A stretch of 64,000 bases of DNA, taken from positions 4,526,001 through 4,590,000 of the forward strand of contig NZ_RAPV01000001.1 of NCBI RefSeq assembly GCF_003610295.1, read 5' to 3'. Source of the stretch: Paraburkholderia sp. BL23I1N1 (GTDB lineage: Bacteria; Pseudomonadota; Gammaproteobacteria; Burkholderiales; Burkholderiaceae). Shown piece after piece: positions 24,543-32,918 of this stretch (the stretch's first letter is position 1; every line of letters starts with the position of its first letter). Position numbers and translations under genes: made by a program. The notes beneath the pieces are model-generated. The model saw only the letters and a program-made list of their open reading frames with translations, ran no database searches and was not told the DNA's origin.

Positions 24543-25871
24543 TTACTGCACCGTCGCCAGCACATCACCCACCGTCTTGAAGATGTGCGCGATCTGCTCT
24601 TCGTCGATGATGAGCGGCGGCGAGAACGCCAGAATATCGCCGGTAAAGCGCACCAGCACGCCCGCTTCAAAGCACTTCACGAACGCTTCATAAGCACGCG
24701 CGCCCGGCGCGCCGTCGCGCGATTCGAGCTCGACGCCCGCGATCATGCCAAGGTTGCGAACGTCCTTCACATGCTTCGCCTCGCGCAGCGAGTGAGCGGC
24801 GGCTTCGAACTTCGGCGCCATCGTCGCCGCGCGCTCGAACAGGCCCTCGCGTCGATACAGGTCGAGCGTCGCAACCGCCGCAGCCGCCGCAGCCGGGTGC
24901 GCCGAATACGTGTAACCGTGGAACAGTTCGATGGCGCCCTGTGCGCCGCTGTTGACGATCGTGTCGTGGATCGTGCGGCTCGCGGCCACGGCGCCCATCG
25001 GGATCGCGGCGTTGTTGATCGCCTTGGCCATCGTGATCAGGTCCGGCGTCACGCCGAAGTATTCGCTCGCCGTCGCCTTGCCGACACGGCCGAAACCGGT
25101 AATCACTTCGTCGAAAATCAGCAGGATGCCGTGCTTCGTGCAAATCTCGCGCAGCTTCTGCAGATAGCCCTGCGGCGGAATCAGCACGCCCGTCGATCCG
25201 GCCACCGGTTCGACGATCACGGCGGCGATCGTCGACGCATCGTGCAGCGTGACGATGCGCTCGAGTTCGTCGGCGAGATGCGCGCCCCAGGCCGGCTGGC
25301 CCTTCGAAAATGCATTGTGTTCGAGGTTATGCGTGTGCGGCAGATGGTCGACCGCCGGCAGCAGCGCGCCGGAGAACGTCTTGCGGTTCGGTGCGATGCC
25401 GCCGACCGAAATGCCGCCGAAGCCCACGCCGTGATAACCGCGCTCGCGGCCGATCAAGCGCGTGCGCTGGCCTTCGCCGCGCGAACGGTGGTACGCGAGC
25501 GCGATTTTCAGCGCGGTGTCGACCGATTCCGAGCCAGAGTTCGTGAAGAAAATCCGGTCGAGACCTTCCGGCATCAGTTCAGCAACCTTCGTGGCTGCTT
25601 CGAATGCCAGCGGATGGCCCATCTGGAAAGTCGGCGCGAAATCGAGCGTCGACAGTTGCAGGGTGATCGCGGCGACGATTTCGTCGCGGCCGTGGCCGGC
25701 GTTCACGCACCAGAGGCCGGCGCAGCCGTCGAGCACTTCACGCCCGTCCGTGGTGCGGTAGTACATGCCCTTGGCCGATTCCAGCAGGCGCGGCGCAGCC
25801 TTGAACTGGCGGTTGGCGGTAAAGGGCATCCAGAAAGACGACAGGTCGTCGATGACGGGGCGCGAAGTCAT
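24543..25871 (-). CDS. Omega-amino acid--pyruvate aminotransferase (beta-alanine transaminase type)
   Basis: 442-residue class III PLP aminotransferase. Features: SSFWMPFTANRQFK at the N-terminus, typical of beta-alanine--pyruvate transaminases; GSESVDTALKIA; the Asp of IFDEVITGFGR; PLP Lys283 in TMAKAINNAA; and the F/Y GYTYSAHP motif. The start at 25871 is set by family length; the frame runs on to 26021 without protein-like content. It is divergent from a MocR/GntR regulator that itself has an aminotransferase-like domain, the usual arrangement for such pairs. Substrate within the omega-amino acids or amines is not certain. Confidence 0.9.
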   Translation of the reverse strand: MTSRPVIDDLSSFWMPFTANRQFKAAPRLLESAKGMYYRTTDGREVLDGCAGLWCVNAGHGRDEIVAAITLQLSTLDFAPTFQMGHPLAFEAATKVAELMPEGLDRIFFTNSGSESVDTALKIALAYHRSRGEGQRTRLIGRERGYHGVGFGGISVGGIAPNRKTFSGALLPAVDHLPHTHNLEHNAFSKGQPAWGAHLADELERIVTLHDASTIAAVIVEPVAGSTGVLIPPQGYLQKLREICTKHGILLIFDEVITGFGRVGKATASEYFGVTPDLITMAKAINNAAIPMGAVAASRTIHDTIVNSGAQGAIELFHGYTYSAHPAAAAAAVATLDLYRREGLFERAATMAPKFEAAAHSLREAKHVKDVRNLGMIAGVELESRDGAPGARAYEAFVKCFEAGVLVRFTGDILAFSPPLIIDEEQIAHIFKTVGDVLATVQ

Positions 25872-25924
25872 GGTTTTTTCCTCGAAGTGGTCCCCCAAGG
25901 GGACTTCCTTCGGGGCATAGCCAA

Positions 25925-26010
25925 AACTGTAGCGTTCGCGGTTTAATGGCGGCATAAACAGTTGACGCAGTGTGGCGCTAACTGTGTTGGTGGAATTGCG
26001 ATAACTGTGT
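25925..26010. promoter_or_regulatory. Candidate MocR binding array: repeated AACTGT half-sites
   Basis: In the 158-bp divergent region there are four AACTGT half-sites: 25925-25930, 25958-25963 (reverse) and two inside the longer direct repeat TAACTGTGT at 25979-25987 and 26002-26010, spaced 23 bp. MocR-type dimers commonly bind direct repeats, so this is a good candidate for control of the aminotransferase gene and autoregulation. Confidence 0.45.
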
Positions 26011-26029
26011 CGACTCCTCACTTCCGATC

Positions 26030-27445
26030 ATGATCGAACTACAACTTGAGCGTGACCGACGCGCCGCGCCCACGCTCGTCGAGCAGGTGGTGCAAGGCTT
26101 CGCGCGCGCCATCGAGGCGCAGTCGCTGCGCGCCGGCGCACTCTTGCCCTCGGTGCGGCAGTTGGCGCAAAGCCACGAACTGAGCACCTTCACGGTCACC
26201 GAGGCGTACAACCGTCTTGTTTCGATGGGCCTCGTGGTGGCGCGTCGCGGGTCCGGTTACCGCGTGGCGGCGCGCACGCAGTCCGCACGGGCCGCCTCAA
26301 CCGACTGGCAGCCGCCGAGCCTGACCGCGACCTGGCTGCTGTCCGATGTGTTCGCCGACCATTCGGTGCCGATCAAGGCGGGCGGCGGCTGGTTGCCCAA
26401 CGAGTGGATCAACGAGGCGGGTTTGCAGCATGCGTTGCGTGCCGTGAGCCGGGTGCCGGCGGCGCGGCTCGGCGACTACGGGCATCCGTACGGCTTCGCG
26501 CCGCTGCGCGAACGGATCGCCGAGCAACTCGACCGGCGCGGTTTGCCGGTCGACGTCTCCAACGTACTGCTCACGCAGGGTGCGACTCAAGGGCTCGATC
26601 TGATCGTCCGCACGCTGCTGCGCGCGGGCGACGCTGTGATCGTCGAAGATCCGGGTTATTGCAATCTGCTGCAGATTCTCAAGCTGGCGGGGCTGGTGGT
26701 GCATGGCGTGCCGCGCACCCCGGCCGGCGTCGATACCGAGGTGCTCGAAGCGCTGGTCGCGCAGCACAAGCCTAAGGCGATTTTCGTCAACACCACGCTG
26801 CAGAATCCGACCGGCGCGACCTTCGGCATGTCGGCGGCGTTCCGTCTGTTGCAGATCGCCGAGCGTCAGCGCATGTGGGTGATCGAGGACGATGTCAGCC
26901 GCGAACTGGCGCCGCCCGGCGCGCCTTTGTTTGCCGCCATGGAAGGCTTGCAGCGCGTGCTCTACGTCAGCGGTTTTTCGAAGACGGTGACGCCGGGGCT
27001 GCGCTGCGGCTATGTGGTCGCCGAGCGGGCGGTGTTGCGCGAACTCGCGCGCACGAAGATGGCGGTGGGTTTGACGTCGTCGGAAGCGATCGAGCGGATC
27101 GTCGACAAGGTGATGCTCGAAGGGCGCTATGCGCGTCACGTCGAAGCCGTGAACGAGCGGCTCAAGCTCGCGCATGCAACCGTCGAAGAACGGCTCGATT
27201 CGCTGGGCCTCGAACTGTTTCACCGGCCGCGAGCCGGGTTGTTCCTGTGGGCGCGGCTGCCGATCGAAGAGGAGCGCGCGGGGGAAGTGGCGACCGCCGC
27301 GCTCACGCATGGCATCTGGCTCGCGCCCGGCTCCTACTTTCGTCCCGACGACGCCCCGAGTGCCTGGTTCCGTTTCAACGCGCCGTACTCGACCGACGAC
27401 GCACTGTGGCGCTTCATCGAGCGAGTCGGGCAGGGTGCGATCTAG
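26030..27445 (+). CDS. MocR-type (GntR/aminotransferase fusion) transcriptional regulator
   Basis: 471 residues. GntR winged helix-turn-helix at about residues 10-78 (LPSVRQLAQSHELSTFTVTE; RRGSGYRVA). The rest is a fold-type I aminotransferase-like domain with the PLP-anchoring Lys318 in SGFSKTVTPG and LTQGATQGLDLI. Such proteins sense PLP and amino compounds and act as activators or repressors. Divergent from the transaminase gene, its probable target. Convergent with the LysE-type gene 12 bp downstream. Confidence 0.9.
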   Translation: MIELQLERDRRAAPTLVEQVVQGFARAIEAQSLRAGALLPSVRQLAQSHELSTFTVTEAYNRLVSMGLVVARRGSGYRVAARTQSARAASTDWQPPSLTATWLLSDVFADHSVPIKAGGGWLPNEWINEAGLQHALRAVSRVPAARLGDYGHPYGFAPLRERIAEQLDRRGLPVDVSNVLLTQGATQGLDLIVRTLLRAGDAVIVEDPGYCNLLQILKLAGLVVHGVPRTPAGVDTEVLEALVAQHKPKAIFVNTTLQNPTGATFGMSAAFRLLQIAERQRMWVIEDDVSRELAPPGAPLFAAMEGLQRVLYVSGFSKTVTPGLRCGYVVAERAVLRELARTKMAVGLTSSEAIERIVDKVMLEGRYARHVEAVNERLKLAHATVEERLDSLGLELFHRPRAGLFLWARLPIEEERAGEVATAALTHGIWLAPGSYFRPDDAPSAWFRFNAPYSTDDALWRFIERVGQGAI

Positions 27446-27457
27446 CCGTGCCCGGTC

Positions 27458-28087
27458 TTAAGCGGACTGGCCGAGCAGCTTCAGCGCGATCGGATACAGC
27501 GAGAGCACCAGCAGCAGCGCCATCACCACATTGAAGATGCGCAGGCGCTTGGGGTCCGACAGCACACGCCGCATCGCGGTGCCGAAACCGGCCCACAGGC
27601 AGATGCACGGAAAACCGATCACATAGAAGATCGCCGCCATCGCGATGGCGTTCACGCTGGTGCTCTCGCTCAGGTGGATCGTCGTGGCGGCGGTCAGCAC
27701 CATCATCCACGCTTTCGGATTGACCCACTGAAACGCGATGGCTTCATGAAACTTCATGGGCCGGCGATCGCCTTTCTTGACCTTCAGTTCGCCCGACGTG
27801 CCGATTTTCCACGCGAGATACAGCAGATACACGACGCTCGCCACTTCGAGCACCGTGTACAGCACCGGAAAGTGCACGAAGGCTTCGCCGAGACCAATCC
27901 CCACCGAGAGCATCAACAGGACGACCCCGGCGCTGATGCCGGAGAGATGCGGCAGCGTGCGGCGAAAGCCGAAGTTGACGCCGGAGGCCAGCAGCATCGT
28001 GTTGTTCGGACCGGGCGTAATGCTCGTGGCGAGCGCGAACAGAATGCCGGCGGGCAGCGCGCTGAGGCTGAGACTGAGGAAAGACAT
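27458..28087 (-). CDS. LysE-family amino acid exporter
   Basis: 209-residue inner-membrane protein with about six hydrophobic segments. LysE/RhtB signature near the N-terminus: ITPGPNNTMLLASGVNFG. The central VNPKAWMMV motif is also typical. It exports amino acids or their derivatives; the exact substrate cannot be read from sequence. It lies next to the MocR/transaminase pair and is divergent from the histone-like gene. Confidence 0.9.
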   Translation of the reverse strand: MSFLSLSLSALPAGILFALATSITPGPNNTMLLASGVNFGFRRTLPHLSGISAGVVLLMLSVGIGLGEAFVHFPVLYTVLEVASVVYLLYLAWKIGTSGELKVKKGDRRPMKFHEAIAFQWVNPKAWMMVLTAATTIHLSESTSVNAIAMAAIFYVIGFPCICLWAGFGTAMRRVLSDPKRLRIFNVVMALLLVLSLYPIALKLLGQSA

Positions 28088-28143
28088 GGGTGGCTCCGTT
28101 GGCGGTCAATAGGACCTCTGGAGCATTCTAGCGAAGCATGCCG

Positions 28144-28158
28144 GTACAGTACCTGTAC
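28144..28158. promoter_or_regulatory. Palindrome GTACAG-TAC-CTGTAC plus third half-site
   Basis: Perfect 6-3-6 inverted repeat in the gap between the LysE gene (leftward) and the histone-like gene (rightward), with a further GTACAG at 28179-28184. Position suggests an operator for the LysE-type gene. Binding protein unknown. Confidence 0.35.
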
Positions 28159-28238
28159 GGTTTGCGGGATGGTGCCCGGTACAGGTGATGGGGGCAATCC
28201 TTACCGGAACCCGGCCTCCAATAACAAGATAAACGATA

Positions 28239-28255
28239 TATACTGTTTATACAGT
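28239..28255 (+). promoter_or_regulatory. -10-like TATACT overlapping palindrome ACTGTTTATACAGT
   Basis: TATACT at 28239-28244 is a good -10 hexamer upstream of the histone-like gene. It overlaps the palindrome ACTG-TTTATA-CAGT at 28242-28255. No matching -35 was found. The site looks suited to repression, but it is too short for a LexA box. Confidence 0.35.
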
Positions 28256-28274
28256 TATCAACGCGGAGGACCAT

Positions 28275-28907
28275 ATGACAACACCCGTCACCAAAGAGCA
28301 CACCAAGAAGACGTTCCATTTCCCCAAGAGCTCGTCGAAGCACGCGGTAGATGGCGCGGAGCCGGCAGTCGCGGCTGAACAGCCTGCGCAAGCGGCGCCT
28401 GCGGTCGAAAAGGCGTCCAAAACAAAGCGCGCGGCCGCTGCGGAAGCCAAGCCCGTCGTCAAGAAAGCAGCCAAAAAAGCGAAGCCCGCCGTGAAGAAAC
28501 CCGCCAAAGCGAAGCGCGCGACCGCTGCGGAAGCGGCGCCCGCCGTTAAAAAAGCGGCCAAGGCGAAGCGCGCGGTAGCCGCGGAAACGGCCCCGGTCGT
28601 CGAGAAAGCGCCCAAGGCAAAACGCGCTGCCGCCGCGGAAGCCGCACCGGCCGCCGCTCCGGAAGCCAGGAAAGCCAAGCCGCCGAAGAAAGAGAAAGTT
28701 GTGCGCGACAGCTTCACGATGCCGAAGTCGGACTACGACAAGATCGCGTCTCTCAAGCAGAAGTGCCTCGACGCCGGCGTGTCGGTCAAGAAGAGCGAGC
28801 TGTTGCGCGCAGGCTTGATGATGCTGGAATCGGCCGCGCCGCAGCGTCTGCTTGCCACGGTGTCGTCGCTCGAGACCGTGAAGACGGGGCGTCCCGCGAA
28901 GGGCTAA
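28275..28907 (+). CDS. Histone H1-like Lys/Ala-rich DNA-associated protein with distinct C-terminal domain
   Basis: 210 residues. Residues about 45-142 are a low-complexity Lys/Ala/Pro tract with repeated blocks such as AAKAKRAVAAE and KKAAKKAKPAVKK, like the eukaryotic H1 tail and bacterial H1-like nucleoid proteins. The C-terminal 68 residues are ordered-looking: RDSFTMPKSDYDKIASLKQK, VSVKKSELLRAGLMML and an end in TGRPAKG. This could be a small ribbon-helix-helix-like or dimerisation unit. GGAGG ribosome site. Likely nucleoid binding; effect unknown. Repeat number may vary among strains. Confidence 0.75.
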   Translation: MTTPVTKEHTKKTFHFPKSSSKHAVDGAEPAVAAEQPAQAAPAVEKASKTKRAAAAEAKPVVKKAAKKAKPAVKKPAKAKRATAAEAAPAVKKAAKAKRAVAAETAPVVEKAPKAKRAAAAEAAPAAAPEARKAKPPKKEKVVRDSFTMPKSDYDKIASLKQKCLDAGVSVKKSELLRAGLMMLESAAPQRLLATVSSLETVKTGRPAKG

Positions 28908-28949
28908 TCCCGGCATCATGGTTCGATGCAAGGTTTAGTGGAAGGCGTG

Positions 28950-29012
28950 CCCGCCCGGGCGGTGTCGGACTGCAGCGCATCCGGCTGCAAGTTCTCGAGC
29001 CGCCCGGGCGGG
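28950..29012. terminator. GC-rich inverted repeat after the histone-like gene
   Basis: CCCGCCCGGGCGG (28950-28962) and CCGCCCGGGCGGG (29000-29012) form a 13-bp inverted repeat with a 37-nt loop, and each arm is itself palindromic. It sits between convergent genes (histone-like and phospholipase D-like). There is no T tract, so either it is a rho-assisted terminator or simply a stable structure. Confidence 0.4.
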
Positions 29013-29062
29013 GACGAAGCAACATTATTACATCGCCATATTGCTGGCGGGTGACGGACAAA

Positions 29063-30733
29063 TTACCTCCCCACCGGCGAAGCCAGATAATTCCAGTCGT
29101 GCAGGAAAATCTGCTCGAAATACGCCGCGGCATCGGCGCTATGAATGATCAGGCCGGCGTCGCGATTGCGCAGCGTGCCGTCCGCCGACCAGTTCTGACT
29201 ACTGACCAGAACCACGTTTCCGTCGACGACAATCCCCTTGTTGTGAACGTTCGCCTGCCGGCGCAGCACGGAGGAGGGCACACCCGCCGCGATCAGCTTC
29301 TCGACCCACGCGTCGTTCTGAAACTGACTGGTAATCAGGCGCACGTCCAGTTTTCGGTCGACAAGCGCCTTCACCGCTGCAATCAATGCGTCATGTTCTG
29401 CATCGTCGGGGCGTCCGCTCGGATGGATGTATTGCGTCTGCATGTAAAAGTGCTGCTGCGTGGACTCGATGAGCGCCAGAACATGCGGCTGATAGTTGTC
29501 GGGTGTGAGTAGCGGCTGGATCGTCACTTTCTCAGTCAATGTCTTCGGCGCGAAAAACTGGTGCGGAGCCTTTCCGGCTGCAAACGCTTCGAGCGGAACC
29601 TCGAGAGCGGCGGCTCCCGCAATCTTCATGTGCTGCGCCTTGGCCTCATTGATCGCGTCGTGAGAAACCGTATAGTCGTGCTGCAGGAATGCGCGGAACG
29701 TGTCTGCCAACGCCTTGCTCGTAACGATCACGTGCCAGTCGCGATCGTGCGTCTCGGCAAGCTTGTGCGCGGCTGCCACGTTCGACAGATCGATCTCCGG
29801 CTGATTGCTGTTGTTCCAGTTACCCGAAGAAAGCCAGAAGGTATCGTCTTCGCGCACGGCTACCTTGATGTGATACGCGTTCGGATAGATCCAGACGGGC
29901 GCCTTCGGATCGGCATTGGTGAGCGCCCACGTACCGGCAAAGCGCTCGCCGAGCTTGCTCGAGAGATCGGTCTGGGTTTCTTCGTCGGTCTGATCGGCCG
30001 TGGGATTCTTCGCGGGATGGTCGAGCGTGAGCGTCAACTTTTTGCCATCGGCAAGCGCGGCCTCGACTGCGGTGAGAATGTGCGCGGACGTGAAGTCGTA
30101 CATGCCGACCACCAGTTCTTCGCGAACGCCGGCAATGAAATTTGATAGCTCCGCCCATCCGGCATCGGGGCTCGCATGCAGGACCAGAGAGACCTGCTCC
30201 GTCACGGAATTGAGATTCGCGTCGGGCGCGGGCGTGTACGGAATCTCATCCTTGTGCGCACGGGCGGCAGCGAACGCCACGAGCGGCGCCGGCGGACTCG
30301 CCAGTGCGTTGCCTTGTTTGTCGAAGAACACCTGGTCCGCGAAATAGGGCTGCCGCAATTCGTGGCGTGCTTCGGCCAGTGCGCAATATCGTGAAGGGTC
30401 GAGCGCCTGCATCGATTCCATGGCGTCTGCAGCGCGTACGTCGACGGGCACGCCGTCGATCTGCCTGGGCAGTGCGCTCTGCAGCGTGGCCAGCTTGTCC
30501 GGCGTGACGGTCACGATGATCGCGCGCGTGGCAGTGTGTCCAGATGTCGGCCATTGCAAGCCGCTGCGCACGGACAACACGCCCGCGTGCCGGAACGACA
30601 CGGCGTGGGTATCGAGCATGGCCCGGATGTCGATTGACGCGAGGTTAGGGGGGGGCGCCTGCTCGGCGCCGTCGTCGTCGGCGTAAGGTGTCGTGGCGGG
30701 TTGCGACACAATTCCAGCACAAACAATCAGCAT
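29063..30733 (-). CDS. Phospholipase D-like domain protein, probably exported
   Basis: 556 residues with a short hydrophobic N-terminus (MLIVCAGIVSQPA), possibly a truncated signal peptide. Two PLD half-domains are visible. The first motif is HIKVAVRED (His288), with Glu where the canonical HxKx4D has Asp, followed by LSSGNWNNSNQ. The second is canonical HNKGIVVD (His497) followed by SSQNWSADG. The asparagine-rich GNWN/QNWS tails are typical of bacterial PLD-like hydrolases. Substrate (phospholipid or nucleic acid) cannot be decided. It stands alone, convergent with the histone-like gene. Confidence 0.8.
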   Translation of the reverse strand: MLIVCAGIVSQPATTPYADDDGAEQAPPPNLASIDIRAMLDTHAVSFRHAGVLSVRSGLQWPTSGHTATRAIIVTVTPDKLATLQSALPRQIDGVPVDVRAADAMESMQALDPSRYCALAEARHELRQPYFADQVFFDKQGNALASPPAPLVAFAAARAHKDEIPYTPAPDANLNSVTEQVSLVLHASPDAGWAELSNFIAGVREELVVGMYDFTSAHILTAVEAALADGKKLTLTLDHPAKNPTADQTDEETQTDLSSKLGERFAGTWALTNADPKAPVWIYPNAYHIKVAVREDDTFWLSSGNWNNSNQPEIDLSNVAAAHKLAETHDRDWHVIVTSKALADTFRAFLQHDYTVSHDAINEAKAQHMKIAGAAALEVPLEAFAAGKAPHQFFAPKTLTEKVTIQPLLTPDNYQPHVLALIESTQQHFYMQTQYIHPSGRPDDAEHDALIAAVKALVDRKLDVRLITSQFQNDAWVEKLIAAGVPSSVLRRQANVHNKGIVVDGNVVLVSSQNWSADGTLRNRDAGLIIHSADAAAYFEQIFLHDWNYLASPVGR

Positions 30734-30829
30734 GACATGTCTCCCGGGTGAAAGCGGAATGGCTCATCCCCAGCGTGACGCGTTGATATGGCGTAGCCAT
30801 GACAGCCAATCTCGAGCGTTCCAGATCCA

Positions 30830-31171
30830 TCAATCGATGCAGTGACGTCCCTGCAGTTCCAGGTGCAACTGAACGAGCCAGGCACGTGCGCAATACGCGT
30901 CGATCGATGCCTGGTCGGCGGGCTCGTCGATCAATCTTACCTGGTGTGCTTCAAAAGCCGCGTCGAACGCGCGGCGTGCCGCCCATCTCAACGAGAGCAT
31001 GACGAACAGTCCGAGTCCGATCGTGCCCACCCGATAGGGCAGCAAGGGCGCGTTGTCGTCGAACAGGCCCAACAGCACGGACAGGCTCAGGCTCGGGAGG
31101 GTGGCGATGCATGTCGAGAGGCAGAGAAGGACGGCGTTCGCGCGCAGGGCGGTGGTCGTGGTGGGTTTCAT
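30830..31171 (-). CDS. Small inner-membrane hypothetical protein
   Basis: 113 residues with two hydrophobic segments: about 10-36 (ALRANAVLLCLSTCIATLPS onward) and about 45-65 (VGTIGLGLFVMLSLRW). These are followed by a basic stretch RWAARRAF and a hydrophilic C-terminal tail. ATG 31171 is chosen; the frame is open upstream to 31204. It lies upstream of and divergent from mipA, so it may share the 11-bp-repeat control region. Family not recognised. Confidence 0.55.
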   Translation of the reverse strand: MKPTTTTALRANAVLLCLSTCIATLPSLSLSVLLGLFDDNAPLLPYRVGTIGLGLFVMLSLRWAARRAFDAAFEAHQVRLIDEPADQASIDAYCARAWLVQLHLELQGRHCID

Positions 31172-31221
31172 CGAGTGGGTTCCGCGATCGGATGTCGCTC
31201 CCAATGCTGAGCCCGCATGAC

Positions 31222-31325
31222 TTACCTGACACTTACCTGGCTCGTATCTGGCACTTACCCGCGCGCACGGCCGCCCCCGGACGTGCCGGTGTTCATCGCT
31301 TTTGAGTAAGTAACGAGTAAGTCCA
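31222..31325. promoter_or_regulatory. 11-bp direct repeats, OmpR/PhoB-type response regulator sites
   Basis: Four head-to-tail 11-bp units occur at 31222-31265: TTACCTGACAC, TTACCTGGCTC, GTATCTGGCAC, TTACCCGCGCG. Two more of opposite sense, GAGTAAGTAAC and GAGTAAGTCCA, occur at 31304-31325. An 11-bp period is the hallmark of tandem binding by OmpR/PhoB-family regulators, and such a regulator is encoded in the adjacent mipA operon. The array lies 48 bp upstream of mipA. Confidence 0.6.
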
Positions 31326-31372
31326 GCAGTCTTAGAGTCGATGCCGCCTCATCCATCTACTCAGGACTCGAC

Positions 31373-32191
31373 GTGAAAAAATCTCTTTACCGTGAGCGCA
31401 GGCTTCTGTTGGCGATCGCATCGTTCTTCATGGTTTCGCGTGTGGCCTGGGCCGACGGCCAGAGCCCGGAGCCGCCCACGGCGGACGATACAGGCTTCAC
31501 CGTGCTGAACAATGCGACCAACGTAACGCATTGGGGCCTGGGCGTGGGAGCCGGCATCGAGTCGGCGCCGTACAAAGGCTATGGCACGAAATACACGCCG
31601 ATTCCGCTGATTTCGTTCGACAACAAATGGGTGCATGCGTTTGGCACGGCCGTCGACCTGAAGATCGGCAAGTGGAGCAACGTGAGCCTCGCGCTGCGCG
31701 GACAGTACGCGATCGGCGACGGCTACAAGGCCTCCGATGCCCCGATTCTGAGCGGTATGCAGAATCGCAACGGTGCGTTCTGGTACGGTCCGGCGCTCGC
31801 ATGGCACACCGCATACGGCACGCTTTCGGGCGACATTCTGGAAGGCGGCAACAAGGGACAGAAAGCCACGATCGACTTCAGCAAGTCGTTCGAATACGGC
31901 AAATTCGCGTTCGAACCGCACGCCGGCGTGGATTGGCTGAGCAGCAAATATGTCGATTACTATTACGGCGTGCGCGCATCCGAAGTGCGCGCCGGGCGCC
32001 CGGCATATGCCGGCAAGGCGGCTTACGACATCTCGGTGGGAACGCGTGTCGACTACAAGTTCACGCGCCATCAGATCCTGATTCTCGACGTCGGCGTCGA
32101 GCACCTTGGCAGCGGCATCACCAACAGTCCGCTGGTGGGCAAGCGCTATATTCCGCAAGCCCGGATCGGTTACCTTTACGAATTCAATTGA
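31373..32191 (+). CDS. MipA/OmpV family outer-membrane protein
   Basis: 272 residues with a signal peptide (cleavage after about residue 27, VAWADG). It is beta-barrel-like: alternating aromatic and hydrophobic residues, THWGLGVGAGIESAPYKGYG, and a C-terminal strand ending in aromatic/polar residues (IGYLYEFN). The MipA/OmpV family includes scaffolding proteins for murein enzymes and porin-like proteins. The gene is followed after 10 bp by an OmpR-type regulator and then a histidine kinase, so it is probably both target and operon partner of that two-component system. Confidence 0.9.
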   Translation: MKKSLYRERRLLLAIASFFMVSRVAWADGQSPEPPTADDTGFTVLNNATNVTHWGLGVGAGIESAPYKGYGTKYTPIPLISFDNKWVHAFGTAVDLKIGKWSNVSLALRGQYAIGDGYKASDAPILSGMQNRNGAFWYGPALAWHTAYGTLSGDILEGGNKGQKATIDFSKSFEYGKFAFEPHAGVDWLSSKYVDYYYGVRASEVRAGRPAYAGKAAYDISVGTRVDYKFTRHQILILDVGVEHLGSGITNSPLVGKRYIPQARIGYLYEFN

Positions 32192-32201
32192 GCGCCACCG
32201 C

Positions 32202-32897
32202 ATGTCGCGAGTCGCACTGATCGAAGACCACGGTCGCCTGGCCGCGATGATCCGCCAGGCGCTTTCCGCTGCGGGCATCGAGACCGATGTGTTCGGCACC
32301 ATTTCGGAGGCGCACTATGGCGTGAGCCGGGGCGACTACGCGGTGCTTATCATCGATCGCGGTTTGCCGGACGGCGACGGCCTGACTTTTCTGCGGACGT
32401 TGCGCGCGGCCGGGCAGATGACGCCCTCGCTCATGCTGACGGCGCGCGACGCACTGCATGACCGCGTCGACGGACTGGAAAACGGGGCGGACGACTACGT
32501 GACCAAGCCCTTCGCCATGAGCGAGCTGGTCGCGCGGGTGCGTACGCTGATGCGCCGCCCGGTGGCGCTGACGGAACTGGTGATCTCGTTTGGCGACATC
32601 ACGGTCGATCCGCAGCAACGCGCCATGCGCTGCGGCGCGCAGTCCGTTCTGCTGGCGCCCGCCGAGTTGCAGATCGTGCTGTGCCTCGTGAAAGCGGCGG
32701 GCGCCACCGTACGGCATGCAACGCTCGAACATGCCGCATGGGGACTCGGCGAAGCCGTCACCCCCAACGCGCTCGAAGTCACGCTGCATCGGCTGCGCAA
32801 GAAGCTGACGGCGGTCGGCGCGACAACGCGGCTCGCCAACATTCGCGGCGCGGGCTTCGCGCTCCAGGTTGCCGCGGGTCCCACCGCGCAGCACTAA
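32202..32897 (+). CDS. OmpR-family response regulator
   Basis: 231 residues. Receiver domain with phospho-acceptor Asp52 in LIIDRGLPDGDG, conserved Thr/Ala in MLTARDA and Lys in YVTKPFAMSELV. C-terminal winged helix (about 130-222) with TPNALEVTLHRLRKKL and IRGAGFAL. It is encoded between mipA and its kinase and is likely to bind the 11-bp repeats upstream of mipA. ATG 32202 follows the mipA stop by 10 bp. Confidence 0.93.
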   Translation: MSRVALIEDHGRLAAMIRQALSAAGIETDVFGTISEAHYGVSRGDYAVLIIDRGLPDGDGLTFLRTLRAAGQMTPSLMLTARDALHDRVDGLENGADDYVTKPFAMSELVARVRTLMRRPVALTELVISFGDITVDPQQRAMRCGAQSVLLAPAELQIVLCLVKAAGATVRHATLEHAAWGLGEAVTPNALEVTLHRLRKKLTAVGATTRLANIRGAGFALQVAAGPTAQH

Positions 32898-32918
32898 ATC
32901 AACGGCCCATTGCTCACC

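Noticed and set aside
28242-28255. LexA (SOS) box upstream of the histone-like gene
   Set aside because: CTG and CAG are separated by 6 bp, whereas E. coli-type LexA boxes have CTG-N10-CAG.
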